Assembly (NCBI GenBank): GCA_036346225.1
Contig: JARFIW010000831.1
Location: forward strand, 3,348,001-3,412,000
Source of the DNA: Platerodrilus igneus
Lineage: Eukaryota; Arthropoda; Insecta; Coleoptera; Lycidae
Direction of reading: 5' to 3'
DNA: 64,000 nucleotides
The notes under the pieces were generated by a model. It was not told the origin of the DNA and searched no databases. It was given only the letters and a program-made list of their open reading frames with translations. The translations under genes were made by a program, and so were the position numbers. Each line of letters begins with the position of its first letter. Position 1 is the first letter of the stretch. Shown one piece after another: positions 53,690-64,000 of this stretch.

Positions 53690-55555
53690 AAAATTTCAAA
53701 ATTAACTTTCAGCATAAATTTCAGTATCATAAAATTTCAAGTTTAAATTTGTCATCAGTTTTAATTTGCATCCAGAATTAAAGTCCTGGTAGGATGCATA
53801 CTAATTAAGTTGCAATATGTGCAGACCTAAGTCTGAATAAAAGGGAGCATCTTCCACCCCTTTACGTTAATTAAACAGGTTAGTCTAATTGAGCTCAAAG
53901 ACAGACCCAAATTTTCATCATAACCAAAACATAAACTGCTAAATACTCCTTTCTACTTAAACAAGAAATTTTTACCTTAAAATTAAAAGTTGTTGTTCAT
54001 ACATTTTCACTACTGTCCATTTTTTATCAAATAAATTATAAAGATATCCCACATACACCAAAACATCAAAGTTTGAACAAAATTGTATAATTTACCTGAA
54101 GGTTACTGCACTCGTGGCTTCAATGTACATCGTCCTTGCGAATTTCACCATTCCAACTGGGTTATGTTTACGTCCTCAGATTCCTGGTCGCCTTTTAAAA
54201 TTCATCTACAACACCATTCGTTTAAAAAGTTTCAGGGCTTCTCAGGAACGCATCTATGTATATCTAAATCTTGTTTGTAGATCCAATCACGTTTACTAAT
54301 AACATTTGATTATTAACACCCCCGAAAAATAGCACTGAAATTCATAATTCTTTCACGCTATGCTCAAAACTGCCTACTTTTGTTTATTCATTTATCGTTA
54401 CTAATTTGGATAATTGGTACAGTAATACTCGCAAATATAACTAGACTTTATTACCTTGTATCTTCGTTTCTAAGTGCACTAATGCATAATAACTTGTATC
54501 GTAGCACGTATTCTGCTTGAAGTATGGTATAACAGCAAAAATAAAAAGCAAAACTGTTTAAAGTATTGAATAAAAATCGAAAATCTAAGAGAGCGAAACT
54601 CCTATAAACACGGGTTTATATAATAGCTCGCCTGCACGTCGGTTTTGTCCCGCGACGGCCAGTTTTCAGAATTTCGCATACTATGTTCCCTTTTCGACAG
54701 TCCGGCACAGCGATTCTATTAAATTTGCACACGCGCCAGTTGAAAATCTAAGAAATTTTTCACACGGCACGCAACGCGTCTGCAAACAACTAATTAATTT
54801 TGTATAGAAATCGTTACGTTTACATCTCTCATATCTGCATTTTATTTCCACCAATCGCAAACCCAGTGACGTTGCTCAAATCACACCTTCTATTATCCGT
54901 GTCTCGGCTTTGCGCGTTTCATCCATCTCTTTCTACCCTTATCTGAGTGGTACAAATCGATATTCTTTATTATGGGCTATTTCAATCCACGTGGATTCGC
55001 GACGTGACTTACTTGAGTTAAATACCCCCGTATCTAGCCTTTCCGTTAATATAAGCTACGGTTTATCCGACCGTTTGCAATATACGCAGAATTTTCATGT
55101 TTATCTATTCAAATTTATTAGAACTTTGATATTTAAGAATACGCAGGTATTCAATCGTAATACTTCTACGTATTTTAACCTTCTTGATAGATTTGTATGC
55201 TAGCAACGCGTCTCATATTTGGTATTATTGGGTTTTTGAAAGCTTTTATGCATATTATGTATTACTAATGGTTCAATTAACTCCAATTAAAATAATAATG
55301 AATGGCATTGACTTCTACCCTTTAATTTTTAGTGAATACAAATTAAATATTAATTATTATTTGTACACTTTGTTTAATACCCGTTACTTAAAACTTGAAT
55401 AAATTAATATAAATTTCGCACGTAATTTCTATTTGTTTCTTTATACTTGGAATAATTAAATTACATACAAGTTGAGCATTTTAATTCTGCTTCTTTTTAT
55501 AGAAAGCGTCTAGTGAATAATTTAAATCCCTTATTTTTAATGAAACGAATAAATT
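53690..55555 (-). repeat. Diverged solo LTR related to the 41880 element
   Basis: Collinear with that LTR: TTTCAGCATAAATTTC (53710), TGCATCCAGAATTAAAGTCC (53765), ACCCCTTTACGTTAATTAA (53855), GAGCTCAAAGACA, CTAATTAATTTTGTA (54790) and AATAATTTAAAT...CTTATTTTTA (55515), but with many substitutions and an extra 500-bp block (54935-55445) shared with 39530-40045. No gag or second LTR beside it. Much older than the pair at 41880/46590. Confidence 0.65.
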
Positions 55556-56306
55556 TTTATATATATATATACAGGCGATTTTACTTGTGAGTGCAAAAAT
55601 GTCCTTTTAAATAAGCGACGTTAAATTAAAGATTCAACGCGTTAGATTTTAGGGTTGACCAAATTCTTAGTAGAAATTAATTAAATATTTAATCTGATTA
55701 ACTTTTGATCACGTAAATTTTATGTACTTTATTAATATAAAAAAGTCAAGTACTAGTGTAAATCGAACATACCAGAACTGCTCTCTACGATAATAAAGAA
55801 CAGTGTCAATAAAATTTTATAAAGGCCCAAACATTAATTAGGGGTGATCCAGAAATTCAAATACCAATTAAAGTAGTTCAGATATAATAGATGTATAAAT
55901 TTTGGTGTTAACCTTTACTCTTGTTGTCCTAAACGACACGAGGGATTCACGAGTGAAAGTTATCCGTCATAAATTCTTTCTAAAAGGAGTTGAGTCTAGC
56001 AAGAAAATGTCATACCTATTTTTAACAGTATTTACAGAACTAGAAGGTGTATAAAATTTAGGTCCGATACAGCTGCGGACAGAGGTATATATTTTTATAT
56101 TTTTGATATGTTATACAGGGGCGCAAATAGCGGCCCCTTTATTTGAAATATTTAACTTTTTCTTACAGGTACTAGGTTATATGTGTTAGAACAGAACTTT
56201 TGTGCTTATATGCGTTTATACACTAAATGGTTGCTACATTTTTCTATCAGTGCTTTCCCGTTAGAAATAAAACTTAACAAAGTAGTGGCGCCTTGATATT
56301 ATTCGT

Positions 56307-56340
56307 TAATATATATTTATTTATTTATTTATTTATTGTA
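56307..56340. repeat. (TTTA)n microsatellite
   Basis: About seven TTTA units. Confidence 0.9.
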
Positions 56341-56598
56341 TCTTGGAAATATATAGGTCTAAACCTAATTACATATTTCCACTAAAAATAAACTAACAAA
56401 AAGAAAATTTTAACTTAAGATATTTTTTTCCTCATCATATTGATGAGAATGCATTACAAATTTTAAATAAACATGTTTGATATAACTAGACAGTAAATTC
56501 ATTTTATACTATAATTCTGTGTTGTGTGTGGGTGTATGTGTTGGTGTGTGGATGGATATGGGTGTGTTGTTTATGCGTAAATATGCGGGTATTACATT

Positions 56599-57156
56599 TT
56601 ATATAACAATTTTACACAGGTTTCTTTTAAAGCTCCGTAAGGTATTTCCAAACAATGGTATATTGGTTTGTTTAGAAATATTATTATAAATCGACAATGT
56701 TTTTATAAATGGTGAGTTCTGCCTTAGTTGAGTACGATAGTATGGAATATAAAAGAGATCTTTTCTTCCACCAAAGTGGAGCGGAGCATAAAAACCAATT
56801 TTACATACTGCAACTCGACAGTCAATATAGTTATTAATTATTTTGAACAAAAACATGAGTGCGATCGCTATCCTACGCCGCTCTAATTTTATAATATTTA
56901 ACAATAATCTAGCTTCCACATATGATTGGAACCCAATAAACTTCCCATATTTTTTGTAGTAGATATACGAGATAAACTTATTCTGTACAGTCTCTATCAT
57001 TTGCGAATGCTTACGTGTGTCAAGGTCCCAGACTGCAAATTCTAATTTTGATCTTACCAGTGTATCATATGTATACCCCCCCGATAGTCTCTTGAAACAA
57101 TCGCGTAAGTTAGAGTTCCAAGTTAGTTCGGACGATTCCAAAGATCGTAATTTCAA
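56599..57156 (-). pseudogene. Jockey/CR1-type LINE reverse transcriptase C-terminus
   Basis: An open leftward frame of 185 aa. It contains DTLVRSKLEFAVWDLDTRKH, VQNKFISYIYYKKYG and LERRRIAIALMFLFKIINNY, then PYYRTQLRQNSPFIKTLSIY, the familiar end of Jockey/CR1-group reverse transcriptases (LVRS-LE-A ... IE-VQ-KF-R). Catalytic blocks are missing, so it is a 5'-truncated insertion that happens to keep its last frame open. Unrelated to the RTE-like family at 30450. Confidence 0.75.
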
Positions 57157-57479
57157 ACGAATAAAATTACAGCTCTTTCGTGGCCTTTGTGAATGCAGAG
57201 GTGAGTTGTATTTTTCTTGGCAATTACCCCAGGTTTAATGTTTCGACTTGTAATTTTTTAGTCCAACTAGATCAAAATTATTCTATTTACAGTCGGACAG
57301 TTTATGATAACGATCAACCTAATACAAAATAGCGCTTCAACCTGTAGGGCTCGAATTTTTCTGTTTACTTTAATCTCGTTATAGAACAGTTTGTTCCTAG
57401 TTGTTCCCCAAGAATACAAATTTCAAAAAATTCGTTCGTATCTCGAACCATCAACTAATAATGTTATACACGTTGTCAC

Positions 57480-58190
57480 CGTCGATTATAAGGCCCGAAT
57501 TTACTGCCGTTATTACGTTATAAACGATTCTAATTTTAGAAAAAATATTTTGGTTATTGACGTAACATTGTTTACTTGAAATGGGATTAAAAATTCTCAG
57601 AATACCCACGTTCGGAATATTGAAAATACACATTGTGTTTCGACAATAAAATTTTCAACACTAGTTTCAGTCAATGTGTGGGGAGCAATTGTAGATGGGA
57701 TACTCGTTGGACCTTATATTCTGCCAGAACGTTTGACTGGCTAAAGCTATCAAGGCTTCCTGCAAAATACTCTTCCTGGGCTGTTATTAGATATGGGTGC
57801 CGTTAAATATTCGCCAAAGTCTGTTGGTTTTTGCAAGACGGGGCATCTCCTCATTTTAGCCGGCCACTGCAAGCGTTTCTAAATAATAGCTTTTCCAACA
57901 GATGAGTGGGGCGGGGTGAAACAGTTAGCCAACGGGTTCACCACCTCAATCTGTGTGTTTTGTTGTGGAATCTTATGAAGAACTTAGTATAAAACCTCAA
58001 TAAGTTCTCGAGAGGATTTGGTTGCACGAATAGAGGCAGCTACAGCAACAACTTGACGTAAACGTGTTTCACTATTATGTGCTGATACTGAATCGTGGAT
58101 ACGTCGAGCACAGCTTTGTGCTGATAGCAATGGCGAGAATTTTGAGCAGTTTTTATAGTTATTGTGTCTGCTCGCATTCTTTAACATGCA
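57480..58190 (+). pseudogene. C-terminal half of a Tc1/mariner-type transposase, decayed
   Basis: Forward strand, broken frames: NDSNFRKNILVIDVTLFT, NGIKNSQNTHVRNIENTHC, VNVWGAIVDGILVGPYILPE with RLTG, then SREDLVARIEAATATT and CADTESWIRRAQLC. The order (first DDE aspartate region, N-x-H-V-x-x-x-EN-H, VWG-IV ... GPY-LPERLTG) is that of insect DDE_3 transposases. The canonical aspartate of the TDE-F box is degraded. It may be the other half of the copy at 52880-53345, separated by an LTR and a LINE insertion, or an independent copy. Confidence 0.6.
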
Positions 58191-58199
58191 GGGTTGGAC

Positions 58200-59299
58200 T
58201 TACAATTATAGCACTTTAAAGGACCCCAGCTCGTTTATTCTTGAGGTAAATCTACAAGTTATTTGAAAAATTTGTTTAGTTTACCGAGTGCTATACTCAG
58301 TTGAAAATAAAGTATCAACTTATGATGTATCCTGAATTTTGCACACCCATTTCCTCCCTGCTCCCGGTCTTAAATTCGATTACATCTTGAGGCCATTACG
58401 TTTGTGGAGTACAAATCCTAAGTAGATTTATTTCTCTACGCTGTTTCTGCAGGATCAAAATTCACATGAACTATTAAGATCCGGCTATCTATCACATAAT
58501 AATTAATGTAAAAAAAACACTGAGCTGTTATACATGTAAGTGTAAAGTAGTTAGTGATTACCAACAAATTAAGCATGATATATTGCTAAACCACCCATCC
58601 AAGACGTGTATTGTGATTATTTTAAAAAATAGTTCTTGTCTCGACAAGCTTGCCATAGCACATCAATAAACAGGATGATACTATACAATTGAAAATTGTA
58701 GTATATTATTACTTCCGTTGACCAATATTAATATGACAATTTACTACATTCGACAAACAACCTTGCAAGGTTTTCCCCATGTGTAAGATTCCGTGCGTAA
58801 CTTCTTATTTTGACTAATGAGTTTGACGGTTCAGAGGATTTATTCAGAAACGTAATTTGTATCTAACTGAAAATAATAATACTAATTTCAGGATCATAAT
58901 TACATAACTAAAGATAACAAATGAAAATATTTGAAGGATATAAAATTAAAATAAAGAATACCAACAAAATTTATAGAAGTGGTAACCTTATCACGAAGAG
59001 GGTTTCTAGAAGTTAATCTAGTTCATTACACACAAAGTGAATATTTATTAAATTTTTAGAGAACAAAATATACGTCATTTCAACATTCAAGGTCCACGCA
59101 ATTTACCTAAACTCAAAATAAGATAAATAGTTCATAGATTTCAACACCAGTGACAGATATTCTACACATTCGTTCTTGTTGTTGGGATACGCATGATTAA
59201 GAAGTTCTGCAATAGCGCGCTACTGTTTACTATAGTAATTGTTATGAATGAATGAGTTTAATTACTATACTTGGAATTGCCCAGAACAAGTGGAAATTC
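58200..59299. other. AT-rich stretch, nothing recognised
   Basis: No gene or repeat supported. Confidence 0.5.
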
Positions 59300-59370
59300 T
59301 GTAACAAATTAAGGGGGCACCGGCGAACTACAGTGGTGCGGGAGTGGGTCCTTAGAGAAACAATTAAGTA
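59300..59370 (+). repeat. Dispersed repeat with ACTACAGTGGTGCGG core, copy 3
   Basis: GTAACAAATTAAGGGGGCAC, CGGCGAACTACAGTGGTGCG, GGAGTGGGTCCTTAGAG; same family as 30130-30350 and 50485-50600. Confidence 0.55.
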
Positions 59371-62300
59371 AATGGTACAAAAATCGAAAAATTTACAATT
59401 AACTAGGTGCAATTCAAGCTACGTTATTAATAACACTTATTTTGAAAAGCTTTCAACGCTGTCAAATTTATGGACACCAACCGGTCTAGTCATAATCCTC
59501 TGGACTACGAGTAATCCTTAGACATCGTAATTACGTCGGCTTCCTGACAGAATTGAGTTACCCTTACAATGAATCGATACATTCAATCAAGAAAAACACA
59601 GTCTCATTGCGTCACCTAAATCTATTTTTAATATAACATTATATTATTATTCCTAAAACGTACAAAATTTTTAAAGTTACCTAAACAAATTTCAACATAT
59701 GTTGCACAACAATATTCCTAAAAACATGTACAAAATTTAAAAGTTACCTAAATCCATTTAAATACGAGCTGCATAACAATTTTCTTGTGAACCAGTACTC
59801 GTACAGCTTTGAAATTACTAAATTAGGCATTTTTTATTGGCCACACTTTTTTTATTTACCTATGACAATTTAATCACATCCTCTACTTTGTTAACTTTAA
59901 TTCCACTGTTCAGGCTTCGTAAATCAAATAAAGCGAACACTATAACATACAACATGGGTAGATGTTTTACACTATTAATGTCAAACTAAACAGATTTTAT
60001 AAATATATGCCACCACAAAACAACAGAACAATTTATAAATATCTACTAAACTTACAACCAACTGCCAGTTTAATTAATGTCAACCATTTTACTAGCTGAA
60101 ATCTACGTAGAAAAAATTTTCCACCAAGATGATATAAAGCTAAACTGTTCAAATTAGATATAAGGCTCTTGTCAATTTATCCGCAGATCCGCCTGGTTGC
60201 TAATCCATTGCCAATGGGGTTTTTCGACTTCGCTTCTTTATTCACATCTCTATTTGATACTGGTTCACGAATAATTGATTTATTGTTTCCTGGCGGCTGT
60301 CTAGCTTTTGTCATTTCTCTCACTCCTCATACATTCGGAGGGAGGGGGAGGGGGGGGCATGGTACAACCTTCCACATTGAGCGTGTGAAATAAAAAACGT
60401 TAAAGGCGCGTCATATATAGTTTACCTATATTGACGTCACGTGATCATGTCTTTAGCAATAAAAATGACATTGTATTGTATGATATATTAAATTATCTGT
60501 AACCTAATGCTTGTGAGTTTCACAAAACGCCTGTGTTTTAAGTACTTACTACATTTTACCGATATACTTATTATATTATCTGGGAGTGTACCTTGTATTA
60601 TAATTACACGTATTCCCATGTAACATTAATTTTTCTCAATCCTACTACAAATTGTAAAAAGCTCTCCTTTATTCGGGATATGCAAAATGCATATTAATAA
60701 TTTCATGATTATTTGCTGCTTTATTCTAAAAGCTTTTTTAAAATGACATAACCATGCTATGAAAATTTACTGTTTAAATTATTCTGTTTACCCCTTTTGT
60801 GGTTTTGAAATAATTTAAGACATGAGTTACGTTCAAATATGTATTCCACAGAAAACAACTATGTTTTTGTGATTTTAAATTTATTGCCTGAATTTTCTTT
60901 AATAGAACTAACAATTTATTGAAATGCAAGCTTAATAAACACTACTCTTCATGAAATCAGAATATACTGGGTACTCAATATTAATTTTGTCCGTTTAAGA
61001 TTAATTTACTTCATTTCCATCTGATTTCTATTTAACGTAACGCCAACGCGTTGCGTGCTTTATCGGCTAGTAGCTATATTTCCCACTTATTAGTTTAATA
61101 GTTAAATATAAAGTCTAGAACACAAGCAAACGTTTTAGGTCTTTAATGTTTAGTTAACTTTTCTTTTCTTTAAAAAAAAAGGTACAGTATTTTATAATAA
61201 AAACCACGCCCTATTTTGTAATAAAATCTCACCGTTAGATGTGTTAATCTTCGCATTCTATCAGCGATGATTATGAAAACTAATGTTGAGATATTTCAAA
61301 ATGCATAGTGTTTGAGTTTCGTATGAAATACCCAACTTTAAATCACTTTTTATTTTACGCTTGAACAAGATGAAATCGCCTTTTAACTCTCACAATATTC
61401 GGTTAAAAACTTCACATCACCCTTAATGTAATAAAACATGTAAATGTTAACACTTAATTGCCAGTGTCTGACAGTTTCGTAACCGCTATAAAAATTAAAA
61501 TAAATTTTTCTAACCGGTTAAAAAATGTTAATCACTTGTAGGTATGCAATTGCAACTCTAGGAAGTGAGTTTTCTATAGCTTACGTGTGTTTCAACGCGA
61601 TGAAATATTTCTTTGGGTATAGAAGTTAATATAAGACCGCCGAACTTGTCCTATTAGTTGATCTTGTTTTATTATTGTATATCAAATTAATCTCAACAAA
61701 ATTAATATCTATCTTGAAGACAATACATAAACCGCCCGATTCCGCTCAGTCGTTCATTCTATTCAAGTCTAGTAATCTATTCGATTTTGGTTCTACAAGC
61801 ACAAGCTATTCAGTCTTGCAATTCCAATACGGTACAATTTTTTTTTGCTTTCTTCTTTCTTTGTCTAAAGTTTTTTTGTTCGCGATACAGTTCCAGTTTC
61901 TAGTACTAAACGAAATACCATTGTTCCTAACGCTTTCGCAGACAATTTTTGTTCCTTTCTTTCTCTTTTGTGCATTTTTTTGTACAAATTATTCTAAACA
62001 TCACTGGTAAAAACTTATGATTTCGGCGTTGAATAAAATTACTTCAATAAATTTTTCTAACAATGTAAGTGTGAGCTTAGTCAAGAAATGAAAACTACTG
62101 TAATTTTAGTACTTTTACCAGTGTAATTACAAAATATTTTCAATACCTTTGACGACATTAATGTAGTATTCTTTAGTTTTCGCCACATATTGTATTTATT
62201 TTGACCACTCAAAAAAAAGATTATAACAAATTGTTATTTATTGAACTAGCGTTTCTGGTACTTAGAAGATTTTTGGTATCTTCTTCCACAGTTCCACCGA

Positions 62301-64000
62301 AGACGTACGACGAAATCACTGTGACTTTGCCTGCACTCCGCTCCACTGGACCTCACTATTTTTCTCCCATTTGCGGATAGTTCAGACGTAAGGTTTTAGC
62401 TATAGAATTGGCTCGAATTATCAACATTTTTGTTTTATTTGGTTCTGTTTTAGATAAAGATCAAAAATTATTCAAAGGTCCGATATTCGTTATTTGTTAA
62501 ACAATTTAAAATTTATTTTTATAATTTTTTGCAAATATCTTTGAAACGTCCGATCTTATCGCTTTTGTGTTTTTCATTTTGTTGTAAAAATATAGTTTTA
62601 ACGGTTTCAGTTGAAGACTTTTCATATCTGGAGAAGGGGTGAGGGCAATGAAGCAGGTATAAAAAGTCTACAATCAAGGGAGTCGCCACAGGGTAGACTA
62701 GTATGTCGTAAGCTTATTCACCGCACTCTATATTGCAATAATTTTGATTTAATCGTCGTATTTAGTATTTCAAATTGCTACGTGTATCGACGTGGCCTAA
62801 AGAGAAAAAAACCCAAGAAAGAAGATGGCCAGGCTCAACCGGTGAGTAGGCGGGGTCTTAGACATGTAAAATAAAGAGAGGCCTGAAATAAAAATATACT
62901 CACTCATGCACAATTAAACATATACAAACGAAAAACCTCTAATTAAAAAAAAATTTACGTACAAAAGCACAATAGCACCAACAAAGGAACAATCCATGAG
63001 TACAGGTTATATATATTTACAAAATCAAAAAAAATAATTTGTAACATGGCCAGCTGCCGTTTTTAGGTACCGCCCTTACATTATTTAGCAACAATGCAAC
63101 AAAAAAAAACCTAACTGCAACAATAAAAACCACAGTTCTTAATGGTTGTAAATATAAAAATTGGCAGTACAATTTCTTAACTAGTAAGGAAAATCATAAC
63201 TCAGAAAAAAAAGGAACCAAGATAAACTAACAGTTATCAATCATCATGCAATTGCCGACATACAAATAAATGAAGGAAATGATCCCAATAAGTAAAATAG
63301 TACTACTTTCGACTATCTCACATCACAGTAATCAGTTTAAGGTCACCAAGTGTGGCCACCAAATGGTGTCAATTATTACATACACTCACCCTCGAGTCGT
63401 ACCTACTTCTACCGCCTCTACTGATGGGTCGAGACAGAGGGCGCATAATCCCGCCTTGGTGCTGTCCTCTCATAACAACAAGGGGCGGCAATCCATCGTA
63501 GCTTTAGGGCCACCGGAAGAAGCTAGAATAGTTATAGGCGAATTAATTTACTGTTGCCGAAAAGTATAGTTTTGTAAACCCATCATTACTTACCACGCTG
63601 TAGTGCGTGCGCGAACTTTCCACAAGGACAACGGAACCAACAAAAATATGGTAAATGCTTTCCTCCTTGTTTATCGAAAAGAAAGTGAATATTAATTTTG
63701 CTACACCAAATAACCAGAACTCCTAGTCATATTGGTGTTATCAACCGTGGTTGGCAAACTTAAAACACGGTTTTATCGGATAGTGCAATACCACATTTCA
63801 ACGAGTTTTAAATTGAAACCATAGAGAAAGTAATTACATGCTATCGCAAGGTATAACGAGTTCACGGATACCTAAAACAGGGTGTTGACTATTTAATTTA
63901 TAGCTTAAACTTTACGTTTTAAGGCAACTAAATTTGAAATTGAAAATTTCTAGCAAGCGCGCTTATTATCGGAAGGTCTAATATACCGGGTGTTGTTGTA
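59371..64000. other. AT-rich stretch, nothing recognised
   Basis: About 4.6 kb in which I see no supportable gene, RNA or transposon end. Short open frames (60169-60393, 61675-62010, 62611-62874, 63270-63569) have no family motifs; some could be exons of an unrecognised host gene but nothing demonstrates it. Confidence 0.45.

Overview
The window reads as a piece of a large, AT-rich, repeat-loaded insect genome. No convincing host protein-coding gene is visible. Nearly everything recognisable is mobile DNA: RTE-like LINE fragments and their short relatives, a hAT-type element, mariner and piggyBac relics, a Penelope-like element, an LTR retrotransposon, and one very large viral-type element. 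The insect assignment rests on the combination of these families; I cannot name the species.

The centrepiece is a complete Polinton/Maverick (adintovirus-like) element at 10250-29899 (19,650 bp). It starts AG and ends CT, has terminal inverted repeats (about 580 bp uninterrupted, about 1 kb with rearranged inner parts) and is flanked by a perfect 6-bp direct repeat ACTGGG, the size expected for Polinton integration. Rightward genes, in order: a stand-alone relative of the N-terminal domain of the element's own DNA polymerase; four unfamiliar accessory ORFs; a parvovirus-type phospholipase A2 protein; a pX/pVI-like hydrophobic protein; an adenain-like cysteine protease; penton-like minor capsid protein; a small basic protein; double-jelly-roll major capsid protein; FtsK/HerA-type packaging ATPase; a conserved insect-Polinton protein of unknown function; a fibre-like protein with four phage-type shaft repeats; and a DDE integrase with chromodomain. 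Leftward genes: protein-primed family B DNA polymerase, an unknown ORF, and a small protein with a probable 63-bp intron. Penton, capsid, fibre and phospholipase frames are open, while polymerase, integrase, protease and ATPase are each split by frameshifts. So the set for making and filling a capsid, protein-primed replication and integration is all represented, but several enzymes are not readable as they stand.

Left flank (1-10249): a piggyBac-like relic, a deleted mariner abutting a 2.5-kb GC-rich-ended hAT-type element with an 8-bp target duplication, then LINE fragments. Right flank (29906-40000): more LINE pieces, a minisatellite, a second LINE family, a piggyBac relic and a hairpin repeat. 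At 40150-48190 lies a Penelope-like element with inverted arms, followed by an LTR retrotransposon with nearly identical 1.6-kb LTRs and gag/protease but no visible reverse transcriptase, sitting in an (AT)n tract. From 48200 to 58200 are transposase relics, a diverged solo LTR and a LINE fragment; 58200-64000 is essentially featureless apart from one dispersed repeat.

A caution on all 'broken' calls: the two LTRs, which should be nearly identical, differ mainly by single-base homopolymer indels, so some frameshifts may be sequencing errors rather than real mutations.
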